60,092 bases of DNA from Actinacidiphila alni (GCF_900112845.1 NZ_FONG01000034.1:1-60092), one strand, 5' to 3'; counted from the stretch's first letter, positions 31,818-42,596 are shown. Numbers and translations: made by a program. Notes: generated by a model not told the origin, from the letters alone.

Positions 31818-32942
31818 TCAGCCCAGGAGGGTGTGCAGGTCGGTGGAGTCAAGACCGTGCGCCTCGGCGACGGGTTCGTAAACGACCTGTCCCTCATGCG
31901 TGTTGAGACCGAGGGCGAGAGCCGCGTCACGTCGCAGCGCCTCGCGCCAGCCGCGGTTGGCCACCTCGACGATGTACGGCAGCGTCGCGTTGGTCAGCGC
32001 GTACGTCGAGGTGTTGGGCACCGCGCCGGGCATGTTGGCGACGCAGTAGAACACCGACTGGTGCACCGGGAAGGTCGGTTCGGCGTGCGTGGTGGGGCGC
32101 GAGTCCTCGAAGCAGCCGCCCTGGTCGATCGCGATGTCGACAAGGACGGAACCCGGCTTCATGCGCGAGACCAGTTCGTTGGTGACCAGTTTCGGCGCTT
32201 TCGCGCCCGGGATCAGCACGGCGCCGATCACCAGGTCGGCGTCGAGCACGGCCTTCTCCAGCGCGTAGGCGTTGGAGGCGATGGTCTGCACCCGGTTGCC
32301 GAAGACCTTGTCGGCCTCGCGCAGCTTGTTGACGTCCTTGTCGAGCAGCGTGACGTGGAAGCCGAGACCGAGCGCGATGGTGGTGGCGTGCCAGCCGGAG
32401 ACACCGGCGCCGATGACGACGGCCTTGCCGGACTGGACGCCGGGGACGCCGCCGGGCAGGACGCCGCGGCCGCCGGCCGAGCGCATCAGGTGGTAGGCGC
32501 CGACCTGCGGGGCGAGCCGGCCCGCCACCTCGGACATGGGGGCGAGCAGCGGGAGCTGGCGGTTGGCCAGCTCGACCGTCTCGTACGCGATGGCGGTGGT
32601 GCCGGACTCCAGCAGCGCGTCGGTGCACTCGCGGGAGGCGGCCAGGTGCAGATAGGTGAAGAGGGTCTGGTCCTTGCGCAGCCGGTGGTACTCCTCGGCG
32701 ATCGGCTCCTTGACCTTCAGCAGCAGATCGGCGGTGGCCCACACCTCGTCGGCGGTGGCGAGGATGCCCGCACCTGCCGAGACGTACTCCTCGTCGGGGA
32801 TCGAGGAGCCGCCGCCGGCGCCCTGCTCGACGAAGACCTGGTGTCCGTTCCTGACGAGTTCGTGCACGCCGGCCGGGGTGATGGCCACGCGGAACTCGTT
32901 GTTCTTGACCTCGCGGGGGATGCCCACCTTCACGTCGATCAC
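31818..32942 (-). CDS. ald: Alanine dehydrogenase
   Basis: A 374-residue NAD enzyme. Markers: VGIPREVKNNEFRVAITPAGVHEL (start), EQGAGGGSSIPDEEYVSAGA, LLKVKEPIAEEYHRLRKDQTLFTYLHLA with the substrate Lys and His, GKAVVIGAGVSGWHATTIALGLGF as the NAD-binding fold, and VANMPGAVPNTSTYALTNATLPY near the end. It interconverts alanine and pyruvate with ammonia, used in alanine catabolism and nitrogen balance. GTG 32942 (VIDVKVGIP) or GTG 32933 are both possible. Monocistronic, ending at a hairpin. Confidence 0.97.
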   Translation of the reverse strand: MIDVKVGIPREVKNNEFRVAITPAGVHELVRNGHQVFVEQGAGGGSSIPDEEYVSAGAGILATADEVWATADLLLKVKEPIAEEYHRLRKDQTLFTYLHLAASRECTDALLESGTTAIAYETVELANRQLPLLAPMSEVAGRLAPQVGAYHLMRSAGGRGVLPGGVPGVQSGKAVVIGAGVSGWHATTIALGLGFHVTLLDKDVNKLREADKVFGNRVQTIASNAYALEKAVLDADLVIGAVLIPGAKAPKLVTNELVSRMKPGSVLVDIAIDQGGCFEDSRPTTHAEPTFPVHQSVFYCVANMPGAVPNTSTYALTNATLPYIVEVANRGWREALRRDAALALGLNTHEGQVVYEPVAEAHGLDSTDLHTLLG

Positions 32943-33084
32943 GCGTCCTTGCCCTCAGGGAAAAATGACCGCTTTGGGGCGGCGAGGGCCAGTCTAGTGA
33001 AGGAAGACTCTCTGTCCAGCCTTACAAAGTGACCACTTTGGCCAAGACCATTGGCAGTTTCGTAGGTATACAGCGCGGGGGTGG

Positions 33085-35637
33085 TCAGTTCTCGGCAGGT
33101 GAGGCGCCCGCGGCGGGCGGGGTGACCGGCGCGTTGGCCGACGTGTTGGCCGGAGCGGCGACCGGAGCGGTGAGCAGCCGGTCCGCGGCGGCGCGCTGCG
33201 CCGCGGCGCCGCTGGGATCACCCAGCCGGTCCAGCGTGTCGGCGAGTCGCAGCAGGATCGCGCCCTCCAGGCGGCGTTCGCCCGCCTTGCGGGCCCAGTA
33301 CAGCGCGTCCCGGCAGCTGCGCAGCGCGTCCTCCGGATAACCGGCGTACTCCTGCACCCGGGCCGCCTCGGTCAGGGCGCGGGCCTGTCCTGCGAGGTCG
33401 CCGAGCCGCCGGTACGCCCCGGCCGCGGCGCGCCATTCGCGCAGCGCGTGCCCGTACCGGCCGTCGTAGGTGAGCAGGGCGCCGATCCGGCCGTGCAGCC
33501 GGGCCTCGTGCTCGGTCTCGCCGCGTTCCTGGCGCAGCGCGAGTGCCCTGCCGTACCAGTCGGTGGCCCGCTGCGGGTCGCGCCGCTCCTGGTACGTGCC
33601 GCCGAGCGCTTCCAGGACGCGGCCCTCCGCCTCCTGGTCGTCGCACGCGCGGGCGGCGTCCAGCGCCGCGCGGTAGCGCTCCAGCGCGCGGTCGGAGCGG
33701 CCCGCGAACGCGTCGAGGTCGCCGAGATTGATCAGGGCGGCGGCCTTCTCGCGGTCCAGGCCGCGGCGCTCCGCGACGTCCAGGACCAGGCCGTGGAGTT
33801 CGTACTGCTCGGCGGCGGTGCCCGCGCCGACCGCCTGCAACGCCTGGACCTCGGCGGCGATCAGGCGTCTGGCCAGGGTGTCCAGGTCGCCGTCGGCGAC
33901 GGCGGTACGGGCGGCGGCCAGCAGCGCGGGCTGCCGGGACCGCAGCCAGGCCACGGCCGTGCCGCGCGAGTCGAAGCTCAGGCTGCGCGGGCCGTCGTCG
34001 GGCAGCCGCCGCTCGGCGAGCGCCGCGCCGCAGGTCAGCAGCAGCCGTACGGTGCGCTCCAGCATCCGGGCGCGGGCCAGCCGGATCTCCTCCGGGCGGT
34101 CCCGGGACTCCAGCAGGCCGCGCAGCAGCGGGCCGAAGCAGCCGGGCAGGCGGTACTGCGGGGGGAGTTCGGGGCCGGTCTCCGGTCCCGGTGTCAGCAG
34201 GGCGCCGGCCACGAAGTCGTCCAGGGTGCTCTGCGCCGCGGCGACCGAGCAGCCGGCGAGGGCCGAGGCGACCTGGGCGTCGACCGTGCCGGCCGGGGCC
34301 AGGACCAGCAGCCGCAGTATCCGCGCGGCGGTCGGCGGCAGGTCGTCGTGGACCAGGCGGAAGGAGCGCAGGAGTTCGCCCTGCGCGGTGGCGCGGGGCG
34401 GCTCCGCACCGGTCGTGGCGGGCGGTTCCGCCGGGACCGCGCGCAGCCGGGCCGCGGCGTCCGCGACGGAGAGCGTCGGGCGCGCGACGAGCCAGGCGGC
34501 GACCAGCCGCAGCGCGGTGGGGTGCCCGCCGATCTCCTGCACCAGCGTCTCGGCGGCGCGCGGGTCGCAGGTGACGCGGGTGGAGCCGATGGTGTGTGCG
34601 AGCAGTTCGACGGCGGCGGGTGTGTCGAGGCCGCCGAGTGTGCAGGGGCGTACGTCCGGGACGCCCGGCAGCGGGCCGTCGGACGTGACCACGACGAGGC
34701 TGCCGGGGGCGTCCGGGATCAGCCCGTCGAGCTGGTCGGCGTGCTGGACGTCGTCGAGTACGAGGAGGGCTCTGCGGTGGCCCGGCTCACGGGTACGGCC
34801 CAGGGCCCGGTCCACCGCGCGCGCCGCGTGTCCGGCCCGCACCGGGTCGCCGTCCGGCGTGGTCATCCGGAGGAAGACCTGGCCGTCCGGGTAGTCCCCC
34901 GCCACGTCCTCGGCGAGCCGCACCGCCAGCGCGGTCCGCCCCACGCCCGGCCGTCCGGCCACGAGCAGCACCCGGGCCCGCTTTTCGCCTCGGGCGCCGA
35001 GCCCCGCCCGCCCGATCTCCCCCCGCAGCTCCCCCAACTCCCTTGTCCGCCCCACGAACACCCCGGCGCCCCCGACCCGCCCGCCCCGCACAAGGGGTGG
35101 CCCGAACACCGGCTCCTCCCCACCGCCGGACGGAACGTCAGCCACGGGTTCGGCACCCGCATCCCCCGCCGGGGCGCCCGCTAGTTCCCCGGGCAAGGAC
35201 CCGGCGTCCGATTCCCGCCCGGACGGCGCCACGTCTTCCAAGCTCGCGCTGCCGGACGCATCACCTTCCCCCTCGCCGGGCGAAGCCTCACCAACCGGAC
35301 CGGGCTCGGGTGACGCCGACTCCTCCCGCCCGCCAGGCGCGTCCTCGTCCTCCGGGCCCGGCCCGGACGGCCCGACGGCCGCCGCCGGTGCGGCGCCCTC
35401 GTCTTTGGTAGGCGAAAGCGAGGCGGCTCGGTCAGGCTCGGGTGGCGCCTCGTCTTCCCGCCCGCCGGGCGAAGCGCCGGGGCCCGCGCTGCCCGATGCG
35501 GCACCGCCTCCCTCGCCGGGCGAAGCCTCGGCAACCGGGCCCGGGCCGGGTGGGCCCGGGGGGCGGCGGGAGCTGCCGGTGGTGGGGGGATCCGTAGCGG
35601 AAGGCGATCCGTTGGGGTTCAGCGCCTGATCCGTCAC
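33085..35637 (-). CDS. STAND-like (NB-ARC type) ATPase with TPR repeats, Arg-substituted P-loop
   Basis: An 850-residue protein in three parts. Residues 1-190 are disordered Pro/Gly/Glu/Ser sequence with an internal duplication (PGPVAEASPGEG at 32-43 and PGPVGEASPGEG at 112-123). Residues 193 to about 480 resemble an NB-ARC module: VFVGRTRELGELR, Walker A VAGRPGVGRTALA with Arg234 where Lys is expected, Walker B ALLVLDDVQHADQL, then a winged-helix part. From about 600 to 830 are TPRs (ALINLGDLDAFAGRSDRALERYRAALDAA; ALGGTYQERRDPQRATDWYGRAL). STAND proteins are signal switches, but the Arg P-loop could weaken ATP hydrolysis. GTG start. Confidence 0.82.
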   Translation of the reverse strand: MTDQALNPNGSPSATDPPTTGSSRRPPGPPGPGPVAEASPGEGGGAASGSAGPGASPGGREDEAPPEPDRAASLSPTKDEGAAPAAAVGPSGPGPEDEDAPGGREESASPEPGPVGEASPGEGEGDASGSASLEDVAPSGRESDAGSLPGELAGAPAGDAGAEPVADVPSGGGEEPVFGPPLVRGGRVGGAGVFVGRTRELGELRGEIGRAGLGARGEKRARVLLVAGRPGVGRTALAVRLAEDVAGDYPDGQVFLRMTTPDGDPVRAGHAARAVDRALGRTREPGHRRALLVLDDVQHADQLDGLIPDAPGSLVVVTSDGPLPGVPDVRPCTLGGLDTPAAVELLAHTIGSTRVTCDPRAAETLVQEIGGHPTALRLVAAWLVARPTLSVADAAARLRAVPAEPPATTGAEPPRATAQGELLRSFRLVHDDLPPTAARILRLLVLAPAGTVDAQVASALAGCSVAAAQSTLDDFVAGALLTPGPETGPELPPQYRLPGCFGPLLRGLLESRDRPEEIRLARARMLERTVRLLLTCGAALAERRLPDDGPRSLSFDSRGTAVAWLRSRQPALLAAARTAVADGDLDTLARRLIAAEVQALQAVGAGTAAEQYELHGLVLDVAERRGLDREKAAALINLGDLDAFAGRSDRALERYRAALDAARACDDQEAEGRVLEALGGTYQERRDPQRATDWYGRALALRQERGETEHEARLHGRIGALLTYDGRYGHALREWRAAAGAYRRLGDLAGQARALTEAARVQEYAGYPEDALRSCRDALYWARKAGERRLEGAILLRLADTLDRLGDPSGAAAQRAAADRLLTAPVAAPANTSANAPVTPPAAGASPAEN

Positions 35638-35775
35638 GGTCTACGCTCCCGGCTCAGTGGGTCGTCCGCGCTGGGGCGCGGCTAGGCCGCCGAGCCTAGT
35701 TCACGTGGTCCGGCCGGACCGGGGGTCCGACGCGGCCGACCACGTAAATGATCACTCCATCGGATCAGCCGGTGA

Positions 35776-36402
35776 TCAGGGCGTGAACGGCCGGGCCGGC
35801 CAGGCCGCCTCGGCGGGACGGAGCGCGTCCAGGCCGCCGTCCGCGGCGAGGGCGGCCTGGAGGGCGAGGACGCCCACGACGAGGCAGTTGTTGTGCAGGT
35901 CGCCCGCGAGGACGCCGGCGACCACCTCGGCGAGCGGCACCCGCGCCAGCTCCATGTCGGCCTCCTCCTCGGCGACCGCGAACCGCTCGCCCTCCGCCTC
36001 GGACACGCCGCGCGCGAGGAAGATCCGTACGGCCTCGTCGCTGCCGCCGGGGCTGGTGTAGACGTCGGTGAGGACCCGCCACTCCTCGGCCTTGACGTGC
36101 GCCTCCTCGTACAGCTCGCGCTGCGCCGCGTGCAGCGGATTCTCGCCGGGGATGTCGAGCAGCCCGGCCGGGATCTCCCAGAGCTTGTGCCGCACCGGGT
36201 GCCGGTACTGCCGCAGGACGAGCACCCGGCCTGCCTCGTCGAGCGCGAGGACAGCCACGGAACCGGGGTGGACCTGATAGTCGCGCACCGCGGTGGTGCC
36301 GTCCGGCATGACCACCTCGTCCGACCTGACGGACGTCTTCTTGCCGGTGAACGGCGTGGCGGTCGCCGAGACCCGCCACTCCTCCTGGGTGTCCTTCAGC
36401 AT
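35776..36402 (-). CDS. Nudix hydrolase, ADP-ribose pyrophosphatase type
   Basis: A 208-residue protein. The Nudix helix region is IPAGLLDIPGENPLHAAQRELYEEAHV: E-x7-REL-x-EE is intact, with Ala in place of the usual Gly after EE, as in ADP-ribose/NDP-sugar pyrophosphatases. VHPGSVAVLALDEAGRVLVLRQYRHPVRHKLWEIP is the preceding family signature. It would cleave ADP-ribose to AMP and ribose-5-phosphate, limiting free ADP-ribose. It follows pyrG by 49 bases on the same strand and probably shares its transcript; a 15-bp direct repeat (ATCCGTGACC-type) lies between them. Confidence 0.9.
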   Translation of the reverse strand: MLKDTQEEWRVSATATPFTGKKTSVRSDEVVMPDGTTAVRDYQVHPGSVAVLALDEAGRVLVLRQYRHPVRHKLWEIPAGLLDIPGENPLHAAQRELYEEAHVKAEEWRVLTDVYTSPGGSDEAVRIFLARGVSEAEGERFAVAEEEADMELARVPLAEVVAGVLAGDLHNNCLVVGVLALQAALAADGGLDALRPAEAAWPARPFTP

Positions 36403-36451
36403 GCCGCGCCTTCCGAATCCGTGACCGTTGCATCCGTGACCATTGCCGTAC

Positions 36452-38107
<1,656 letters not shown>

Positions 38108-38653
38108 AAATGGTGCCAAGACGGGGCTCCCGTGGTCGCGAGGTGAGGGTCGGGACGGCGTTCGTGCTTGGGAGCGCCGTCGCGGCGGTTCAGTGGTTCA
38201 TCCCACCGGCCCACGGGCTACCAGGGTATCAGCGCCGCCGCCCGCCGATCGCTCCGCCACGTCGGGCGCCGGGCGGCCGGGACGTTTCGCGGCACGTGAC
38301 GGGGTACGGATTCCGGACATGACGAGGTACGCGATCCGGACATGACGAGGTACGCGTTCCGGACGTGCGGGGGTACGGTTTCCGGCCTGCTCCCCAGGCG
38401 CCGCACGGCGTGTTTTCCGGTGCCGCGGCGGCCCGCGGGGAGGGTGCGACGGGTGTACACCCGACCGGCGCAGCGAAGATCGCGGAGACATGCGCACGCC
38501 CTGCGCCGACGACGTATCCTGCACGGACGCATTTCATGCGAGCCGGCCGGCACGGCACCATCCCCGCCCGCTCCCGGATCATGAGCTCGTCGAAAATCCC
38601 AGACCGCAAGACCGTCCCGCCGGGGCGGCGCCGTCGTTCGACTGGAGTGGTAC
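38108..38653. other. Gene-free divergent region between pyrG and the GH15 gene
   Basis: No supported gene. Beyond the 23-bp tandem repeats, a -10-like TATCCT (about 38515-38520) on the plus strand could serve the GH15 gene with a leader of about 130 bases. No riboswitch or terminator recognised. Confidence 0.5.
38295..38386. repeat. Four contiguous 23-bp tandem repeats
   Basis: Units at 38295-38317, 38318-38340, 38341-38363 and 38364-38386 all have length 23 without gaps. Units 2 and 3 (start CATGACGAGGTACGCG) differ by one base; units 1 and 4 are diverged. All keep GnGGTACG and end (A/T)TCCGG. They sit 188 bases upstream of pyrG and 268 bases upstream of the GH15 gene. The helically near-phased period (about two turns) is what an array of protein-binding sites would show. 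Confidence 0.85.
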
Positions 38654-40465
38654 GTGGCCGGGCTCATCGAGGACTACGCACTCATCGGTGATATGCAGAC
38701 CGCCGCACTGGTCTGCCGGGACAGCACGGTGGACTGGCTGTGCCTGCCCCGTTTCGACTCCCCCGCCGTCTTCGCCGGACTGCTCGGCACCGAGCAGCAC
38801 GGCTTCTGGCGGCTCGGCCCCGCGCACGCCGAGGGCACGCAGCCGCCGACCGCGACGCGCCGGAAGTACCGGGGCGATTCGCTGGTGCTGGAGTCGGAGT
38901 GGGCCACCGAACGGGGCACGGTCCGGGTGATCGACTTCATGCCGCCGCGCGACGGCGCGCCGCAGTTGATCCGGATCGTGGAGGGCGTGCACGGCCGGGT
39001 GCGGATGCGTTCGACTCTGCGGATGCGGTTCGCCTACGGTCAGGTCACGCCGTGGGTGCACAAGGTCGGCGACCGTACGGTGGCGGTGGCCGGTCCCGAT
39101 TCGGTGTGGCTGGACACCGAGGTCGACACGTACGGCGAGAACCTGACGACGTATTCGGAGTTCACCGTCGCGCAGGGCGACCGGGTGGCGTTCACCATCA
39201 GCTGGGAGCCGTCGCACAAGCCGCAGCCCTCGCTGCCGGAGCCGGAGGCGGCGCTGACCGCCACCGAGGACTTCTGGCGCGAGTGGGTCGAGCAGTGCAC
39301 GTACACCGGGCCCTACCGGGACGCGGTGGTGCGCTCGCTGATCACGCTGAAGGCGCTGACCTACGGTCCGACCGGTGGCATCGTCGCCGCGCCCACCACC
39401 TCGCTGCCCGAGGACATCGGCGGGGTGCGCAACTGGGACTACCGCTTCACCTGGCTGCGGGACGCCGCGATCACGCTGTCCTCGCTGCTGCGCACCGGCT
39501 ACCGCGAGGAGGCCCGCGCCTGGCGCGAGTGGCTGCTGCGCGCGGTGGCGGGCGACCCGGAGAATCTGCAGATCATGTACGGCATCGCGGGCGAGCGCGA
39601 GCTGGGCGAGAACGAGCTGCACTGGCTGCCCGGTTACGAGGGCTCCACGCCGGTCCGGATCGGCAACGGCGCCGCGCACCAGTTGCAGCTCGACGTGTAC
39701 GGCGAGGTCACCGAGGCGCTGCACCTGGGCCACATGACGGGCCTGGCCCGCAACGACTACGCGAGCGTGCTGCAGCTGAAGCTGATCCGCTACCTGGAGA
39801 AGCACTGGAACGAGCCGGACGAGGGCATCTGGGAAGTGCGCGGCCCGCGCCGCCATTTCGTGCACTCCAAGGTGATGGCCTGGGTCGCGGTCGACCGCAC
39901 CGTCAAGCTCATCGAGTCCGGCGAGGTGGACGGCCCGCTGGAGAGGCTCAAGGAGCTGCGCGAGGAGATCCACTACGACGTGTGCGAGAAGGGCTTCGAC
40001 CGGGAGCGCAACACCTTCACGCAGTCCTACGGCTCCAAGGAGCTGGACGCGTCGCTGCTGCTCATTCCGCAGATGGGATTTCTGCCGCCGGACGACAAAC
40101 GGGTCATCGGCACCATCGAGGCGATCCAGCGGGAGCTGTCCACCGAGGACGGTTTCGTGCTGCGCTATCCGGTCTCCAGCGGCGCGGACGGCGAGGAGAA
40201 TCTCGACGGTCTGCCCGGCGACGAGGGGGCCTTCCTGGCCTGCTCGTTCTGGCTGGCCGACGACCTGGCGATGATCGGCCGGGTCGAGGAGGCCCGCAAG
40301 CTCTTCGAGAAGCTGCTCGCGCTCCGCAACGACCTGGGGCTGCTCGCCGAGGAGTGGGACCCGCGCCGCAAGCGGCAGGTCGGCAACTTCCCGCAGGCGT
40401 TCAGCCATGTGCCGCTGATCGACACGGCTCTGCGGCTGACGGCCACGGGCGCCTTCCGGGCGTAG
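38654..40465 (+). CDS. Glycoside hydrolase family 15 protein (trehalase / glucoamylase)
   Basis: A 603-residue cytosolic enzyme. The N-terminal beta domain begins IEDYALIGDMQTAALVCRDSTVDWLCLPRFDSPAVFAGLLG. The (alpha/alpha)6 barrel contains GGVRNWDYRFTWLRDAAITL (about residue 255), EGIWEVRGPRRHFVHSKVMAWVAVDR (general-acid Glu near 393) and LLAEEWDPRRKRQVGNFPQAFSHVPLI (base Glu near 566). This layout matches actinobacterial GH15 trehalases and related glucan hydrolases; trehalose is the likelier substrate since there is no signal peptide. GTG 38654 is fixed by the conserved start. No trehalose-synthesis genes adjoin. Confidence 0.92.
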   Translation: MAGLIEDYALIGDMQTAALVCRDSTVDWLCLPRFDSPAVFAGLLGTEQHGFWRLGPAHAEGTQPPTATRRKYRGDSLVLESEWATERGTVRVIDFMPPRDGAPQLIRIVEGVHGRVRMRSTLRMRFAYGQVTPWVHKVGDRTVAVAGPDSVWLDTEVDTYGENLTTYSEFTVAQGDRVAFTISWEPSHKPQPSLPEPEAALTATEDFWREWVEQCTYTGPYRDAVVRSLITLKALTYGPTGGIVAAPTTSLPEDIGGVRNWDYRFTWLRDAAITLSSLLRTGYREEARAWREWLLRAVAGDPENLQIMYGIAGERELGENELHWLPGYEGSTPVRIGNGAAHQLQLDVYGEVTEALHLGHMTGLARNDYASVLQLKLIRYLEKHWNEPDEGIWEVRGPRRHFVHSKVMAWVAVDRTVKLIESGEVDGPLERLKELREEIHYDVCEKGFDRERNTFTQSYGSKELDASLLLIPQMGFLPPDDKRVIGTIEAIQRELSTEDGFVLRYPVSSGADGEENLDGLPGDEGAFLACSFWLADDLAMIGRVEEARKLFEKLLALRNDLGLLAEEWDPRRKRQVGNFPQAFSHVPLIDTALRLTATGAFRA

Positions 40466-40487
40466 GGCGCGCTCGGCAGCCCCGGCC

Positions 40488-41627
40488 TCAGGACCGGGTC
40501 AACTCGTCGTAGACGCTGAGCACCTGGGCCACCGTGTCGTCCTCGGTGGGCCAGGTCGCGGCCTGGGCGCGGCCCGCCACGGACAGGGCGGTGCGGCGGG
40601 CGGGGTCGGCGAGCAGGGCGGTCACGGCGTCGGCGAACGCCGGGGCGTCGCCGTACGGGACGAGGACGGCGGCGTCGCCGACGAGTTCCGGGGTGCCGCC
40701 GACGGCGGTGGCGACCAGCGGCACCCCCGCGTGCAGCGCCTCCTGGGCGATCAGCGGCCGGGCCTCCCACCGGCTGGGCAGGACGACGAGGTCGGCGGCG
40801 GCCAGCAGGTCGGGGATGTCGTCGCGGCGGCCGAGCAGCAGAACGGGCAGCTGTTCCGCCTCGATCCGCCGTTCCAGAGCGGCCCGTTCGGCGCCCTCGC
40901 CCGCGATCGCGACCAGCGGCGGCGGCTCGTGGCCGGCGGCGCCGGCCCAGCGGGCGGCGGCGTCGAGCAGCATGCCGTAGCCCTTGCGGGCCTCCAGCCG
41001 GCCGACGGCCAGCAGCAGCGGCCGGTCGACGGCGCCGAATTCGGCGCGGGTCTTGTGGGTGTGGCGTTCGCCGTCGCCCGGCGGGCGCGGCGGCGGTGCG
41101 ACCGGGCGCGGTACGGCGACGGGCGCGAGCCGTACGTCCTTGGCGCCCAGGTGCCGGGCCCGGTCGACGAGTTCGGAGGAGACCCCGAGGACGACGGTGG
41201 CGCCGCGCACCGCCCGGCGTTCAAGCCAGCGCAGCATCATGCCGCGCTCGGCGGGGGCGCCGCCGTGCCAGGTGACCACCAGCGGGGTGCTCCGGCCGCC
41301 GAGCGCGACGGCGGCCAGCAGCGCGGCCCGCAGGCCGTGCGCGTGCACGACCCCGGCGCCGGCGCAGACGGCCCGCAGCGCGCCGACGGCGGGCGCGTCG
41401 GTGGCGGCCGCCGCCCGGCGGCCGAGGTCGAGCGGGACGAAGCGGGCGCCGGAGCCGGCGAAGTGGTCCGCCTCGGCGGCGGCCGGCCCGCACACGGTGA
41501 CGGCGACGCCCCGCGCGACGAGGCCGCCGGCCAGCGAGCCGACGTGCGCCCCGGACGTCGTGCCCAGGACGTGCACGGCGTGGAGCTGCCCCTGGAAGGG
41601 GGTGGACAAGCTGCTCACGCGGGGCAC
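40488..41627 (-). CDS. Glycosyltransferase family 4
   Basis: A 379-residue GT-B enzyme. The acceptor half has HAVHVLGTTSGAHVGSLAGGLVARGVAVTVCGP and VHAHGLRAALLAAVAL, followed by VVTWHGG. The donor half has LLLAVGRLEARKGYGMLLDAAARW, IAGEGAERAALERRI, LLGRRDDIPDLLAAADLVVLPSRWEARPLIAQEALHAGVPLVAT with the E-x7-E motif (EARPLIAQE), and GDAAVLVPYGD. It probably decorates an envelope glycan or lipid; its neighbour is an MraY/WecA-like protein, so both may act on a lipid-linked sugar. Start is GTG 41627 or GTG 41618. Convergent with GH15, 22 bases apart. Confidence 0.9.
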   Translation of the reverse strand: MPRVSSLSTPFQGQLHAVHVLGTTSGAHVGSLAGGLVARGVAVTVCGPAAAEADHFAGSGARFVPLDLGRRAAAATDAPAVGALRAVCAGAGVVHAHGLRAALLAAVALGGRSTPLVVTWHGGAPAERGMMLRWLERRAVRGATVVLGVSSELVDRARHLGAKDVRLAPVAVPRPVAPPPRPPGDGERHTHKTRAEFGAVDRPLLLAVGRLEARKGYGMLLDAAARWAGAAGHEPPPLVAIAGEGAERAALERRIEAEQLPVLLLGRRDDIPDLLAAADLVVLPSRWEARPLIAQEALHAGVPLVATAVGGTPELVGDAAVLVPYGDAPAFADAVTALLADPARRTALSVAGRAQAATWPTEDDTVAQVLSVYDELTRS

Positions 41628-41750
41628 TGCTCCTGACTCGGCACGGGACGGCGGCTGTTGGCGGGCACGGACGACCCCACCAGGATGCCAGGCCGCACCC
41701 TCGGGTCACCGGTCACGGTGGCCCTCCCGCCCGCTCACCCGCGCACGGGA

Positions 41751-42596
41751 TCACCCATACGGGTGTGCCACACGGCCCCAGGAGTCAACGTGCCGCACCC
41801 CGGGGGCCTTCCACAACCGTTCGTGCGCGGAAATCCGGTCGCCCGCCGCGGTCATCGCGATCAGGACCGCCGCGTGCAGCAGCAGCCCGGTCCTGCCGTT
41901 GGCGACGACGATGGCCGCGCCCAGTGCCGCGCCGAGCGCGTGGGCGCCGCCGTCGCCGAGCATCGTGCGCTCGCTGAGGTCGTCGCCGAGTACGGCCGCC
42001 GCCGCGCCGACGGGGGCGGCGGCCAGCACCCCGGCCGGGCCGCGGCGCAGCAGGCCGGGCGCGCCGACCGCGATGACCGCCTTGGCGGCGCGGCCGGGCG
42101 AGATGTCGACCAGGTTCACCGCGTGCGCGGTGCCGGCGATGACGACGCCGCCCAGGAGTTGGTCCAGCGGCCGCACCTTGAGCAGGGTGCCGGCGGCGAG
42201 TCCGGCGGCGCCGATGCCGAGCAGTTTGACGACGCCCGAGGTGAACCGGCCCTCGCGCAGCGCCTTGAAGTGCGCGCCGAAGCCGCGTTCGTCGGGCGAG
42301 CCGACCTGGTCGTCGTAGGCCCCGCAGGCGCCCGCGGCCAGCGCCGCGCCGACGGCGGCGATCCGGGAGCGTACGGTCAGGCCGCGCGCGGTGCCCATCG
42401 CGGTCGCGGCGCCGGCCGCGGCGGCGAGACCGCCGTACAACTCCACGCCGCGGCCCGCGTAGTTGCTGCGCTGCCACATCCGCGCCTCGACGGGGGGCCG
42501 TCGGCGCAGCTCCTCGTAGGCGGCCCGGGTCGCACCGGCCGCCGCCATGCCGACGGACAACCGCCCGGCACGCCCCTTCCAGCCACGCCTGCTCAT
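41751..42596 (-). CDS. MraY/WecA-superfamily-like polytopic membrane protein
   Basis: A 281-residue protein of about seven hydrophobic stretches. Three spots recall prenyl-phosphate sugar-phosphotransferases in correct order: YDDQVGSPDERGFGAHFKAL (D95-D96, followed by the GHFKAL-like loop), HAVNLVDISPGRAAK (N161-L-V-D164, where MraY has NLxDGLDG) and TMLGDGGAHALGAALG (213-223, where MraY has GDxGS). Several normally invariant residues are changed and it is shorter than MraY (about 350), so it may be a divergent transferase or a non-enzymatic relative. The first 40 residues are basic. ATG 42596; 122 bases separate its stop from the glycosyltransferase start. Confidence 0.72.
   Translation of the reverse strand: MSRRGWKGRAGRLSVGMAAAGATRAAYEELRRRPPVEARMWQRSNYAGRGVELYGGLAAAAGAATAMGTARGLTVRSRIAAVGAALAAGACGAYDDQVGSPDERGFGAHFKALREGRFTSGVVKLLGIGAAGLAAGTLLKVRPLDQLLGGVVIAGTAHAVNLVDISPGRAAKAVIAVGAPGLLRRGPAGVLAAAPVGAAAAVLGDDLSERTMLGDGGAHALGAALGAAIVVANGRTGLLLHAAVLIAMTAAGDRISAHERLWKAPGVRHVDSWGRVAHPYG

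Noticed and set aside
38260..38282. A fifth 23-bp unit before the tandem array
   Set aside because: The segment has the right length and ends CCGGGA but is separated by 12 bases and lacks the GGTACG core.
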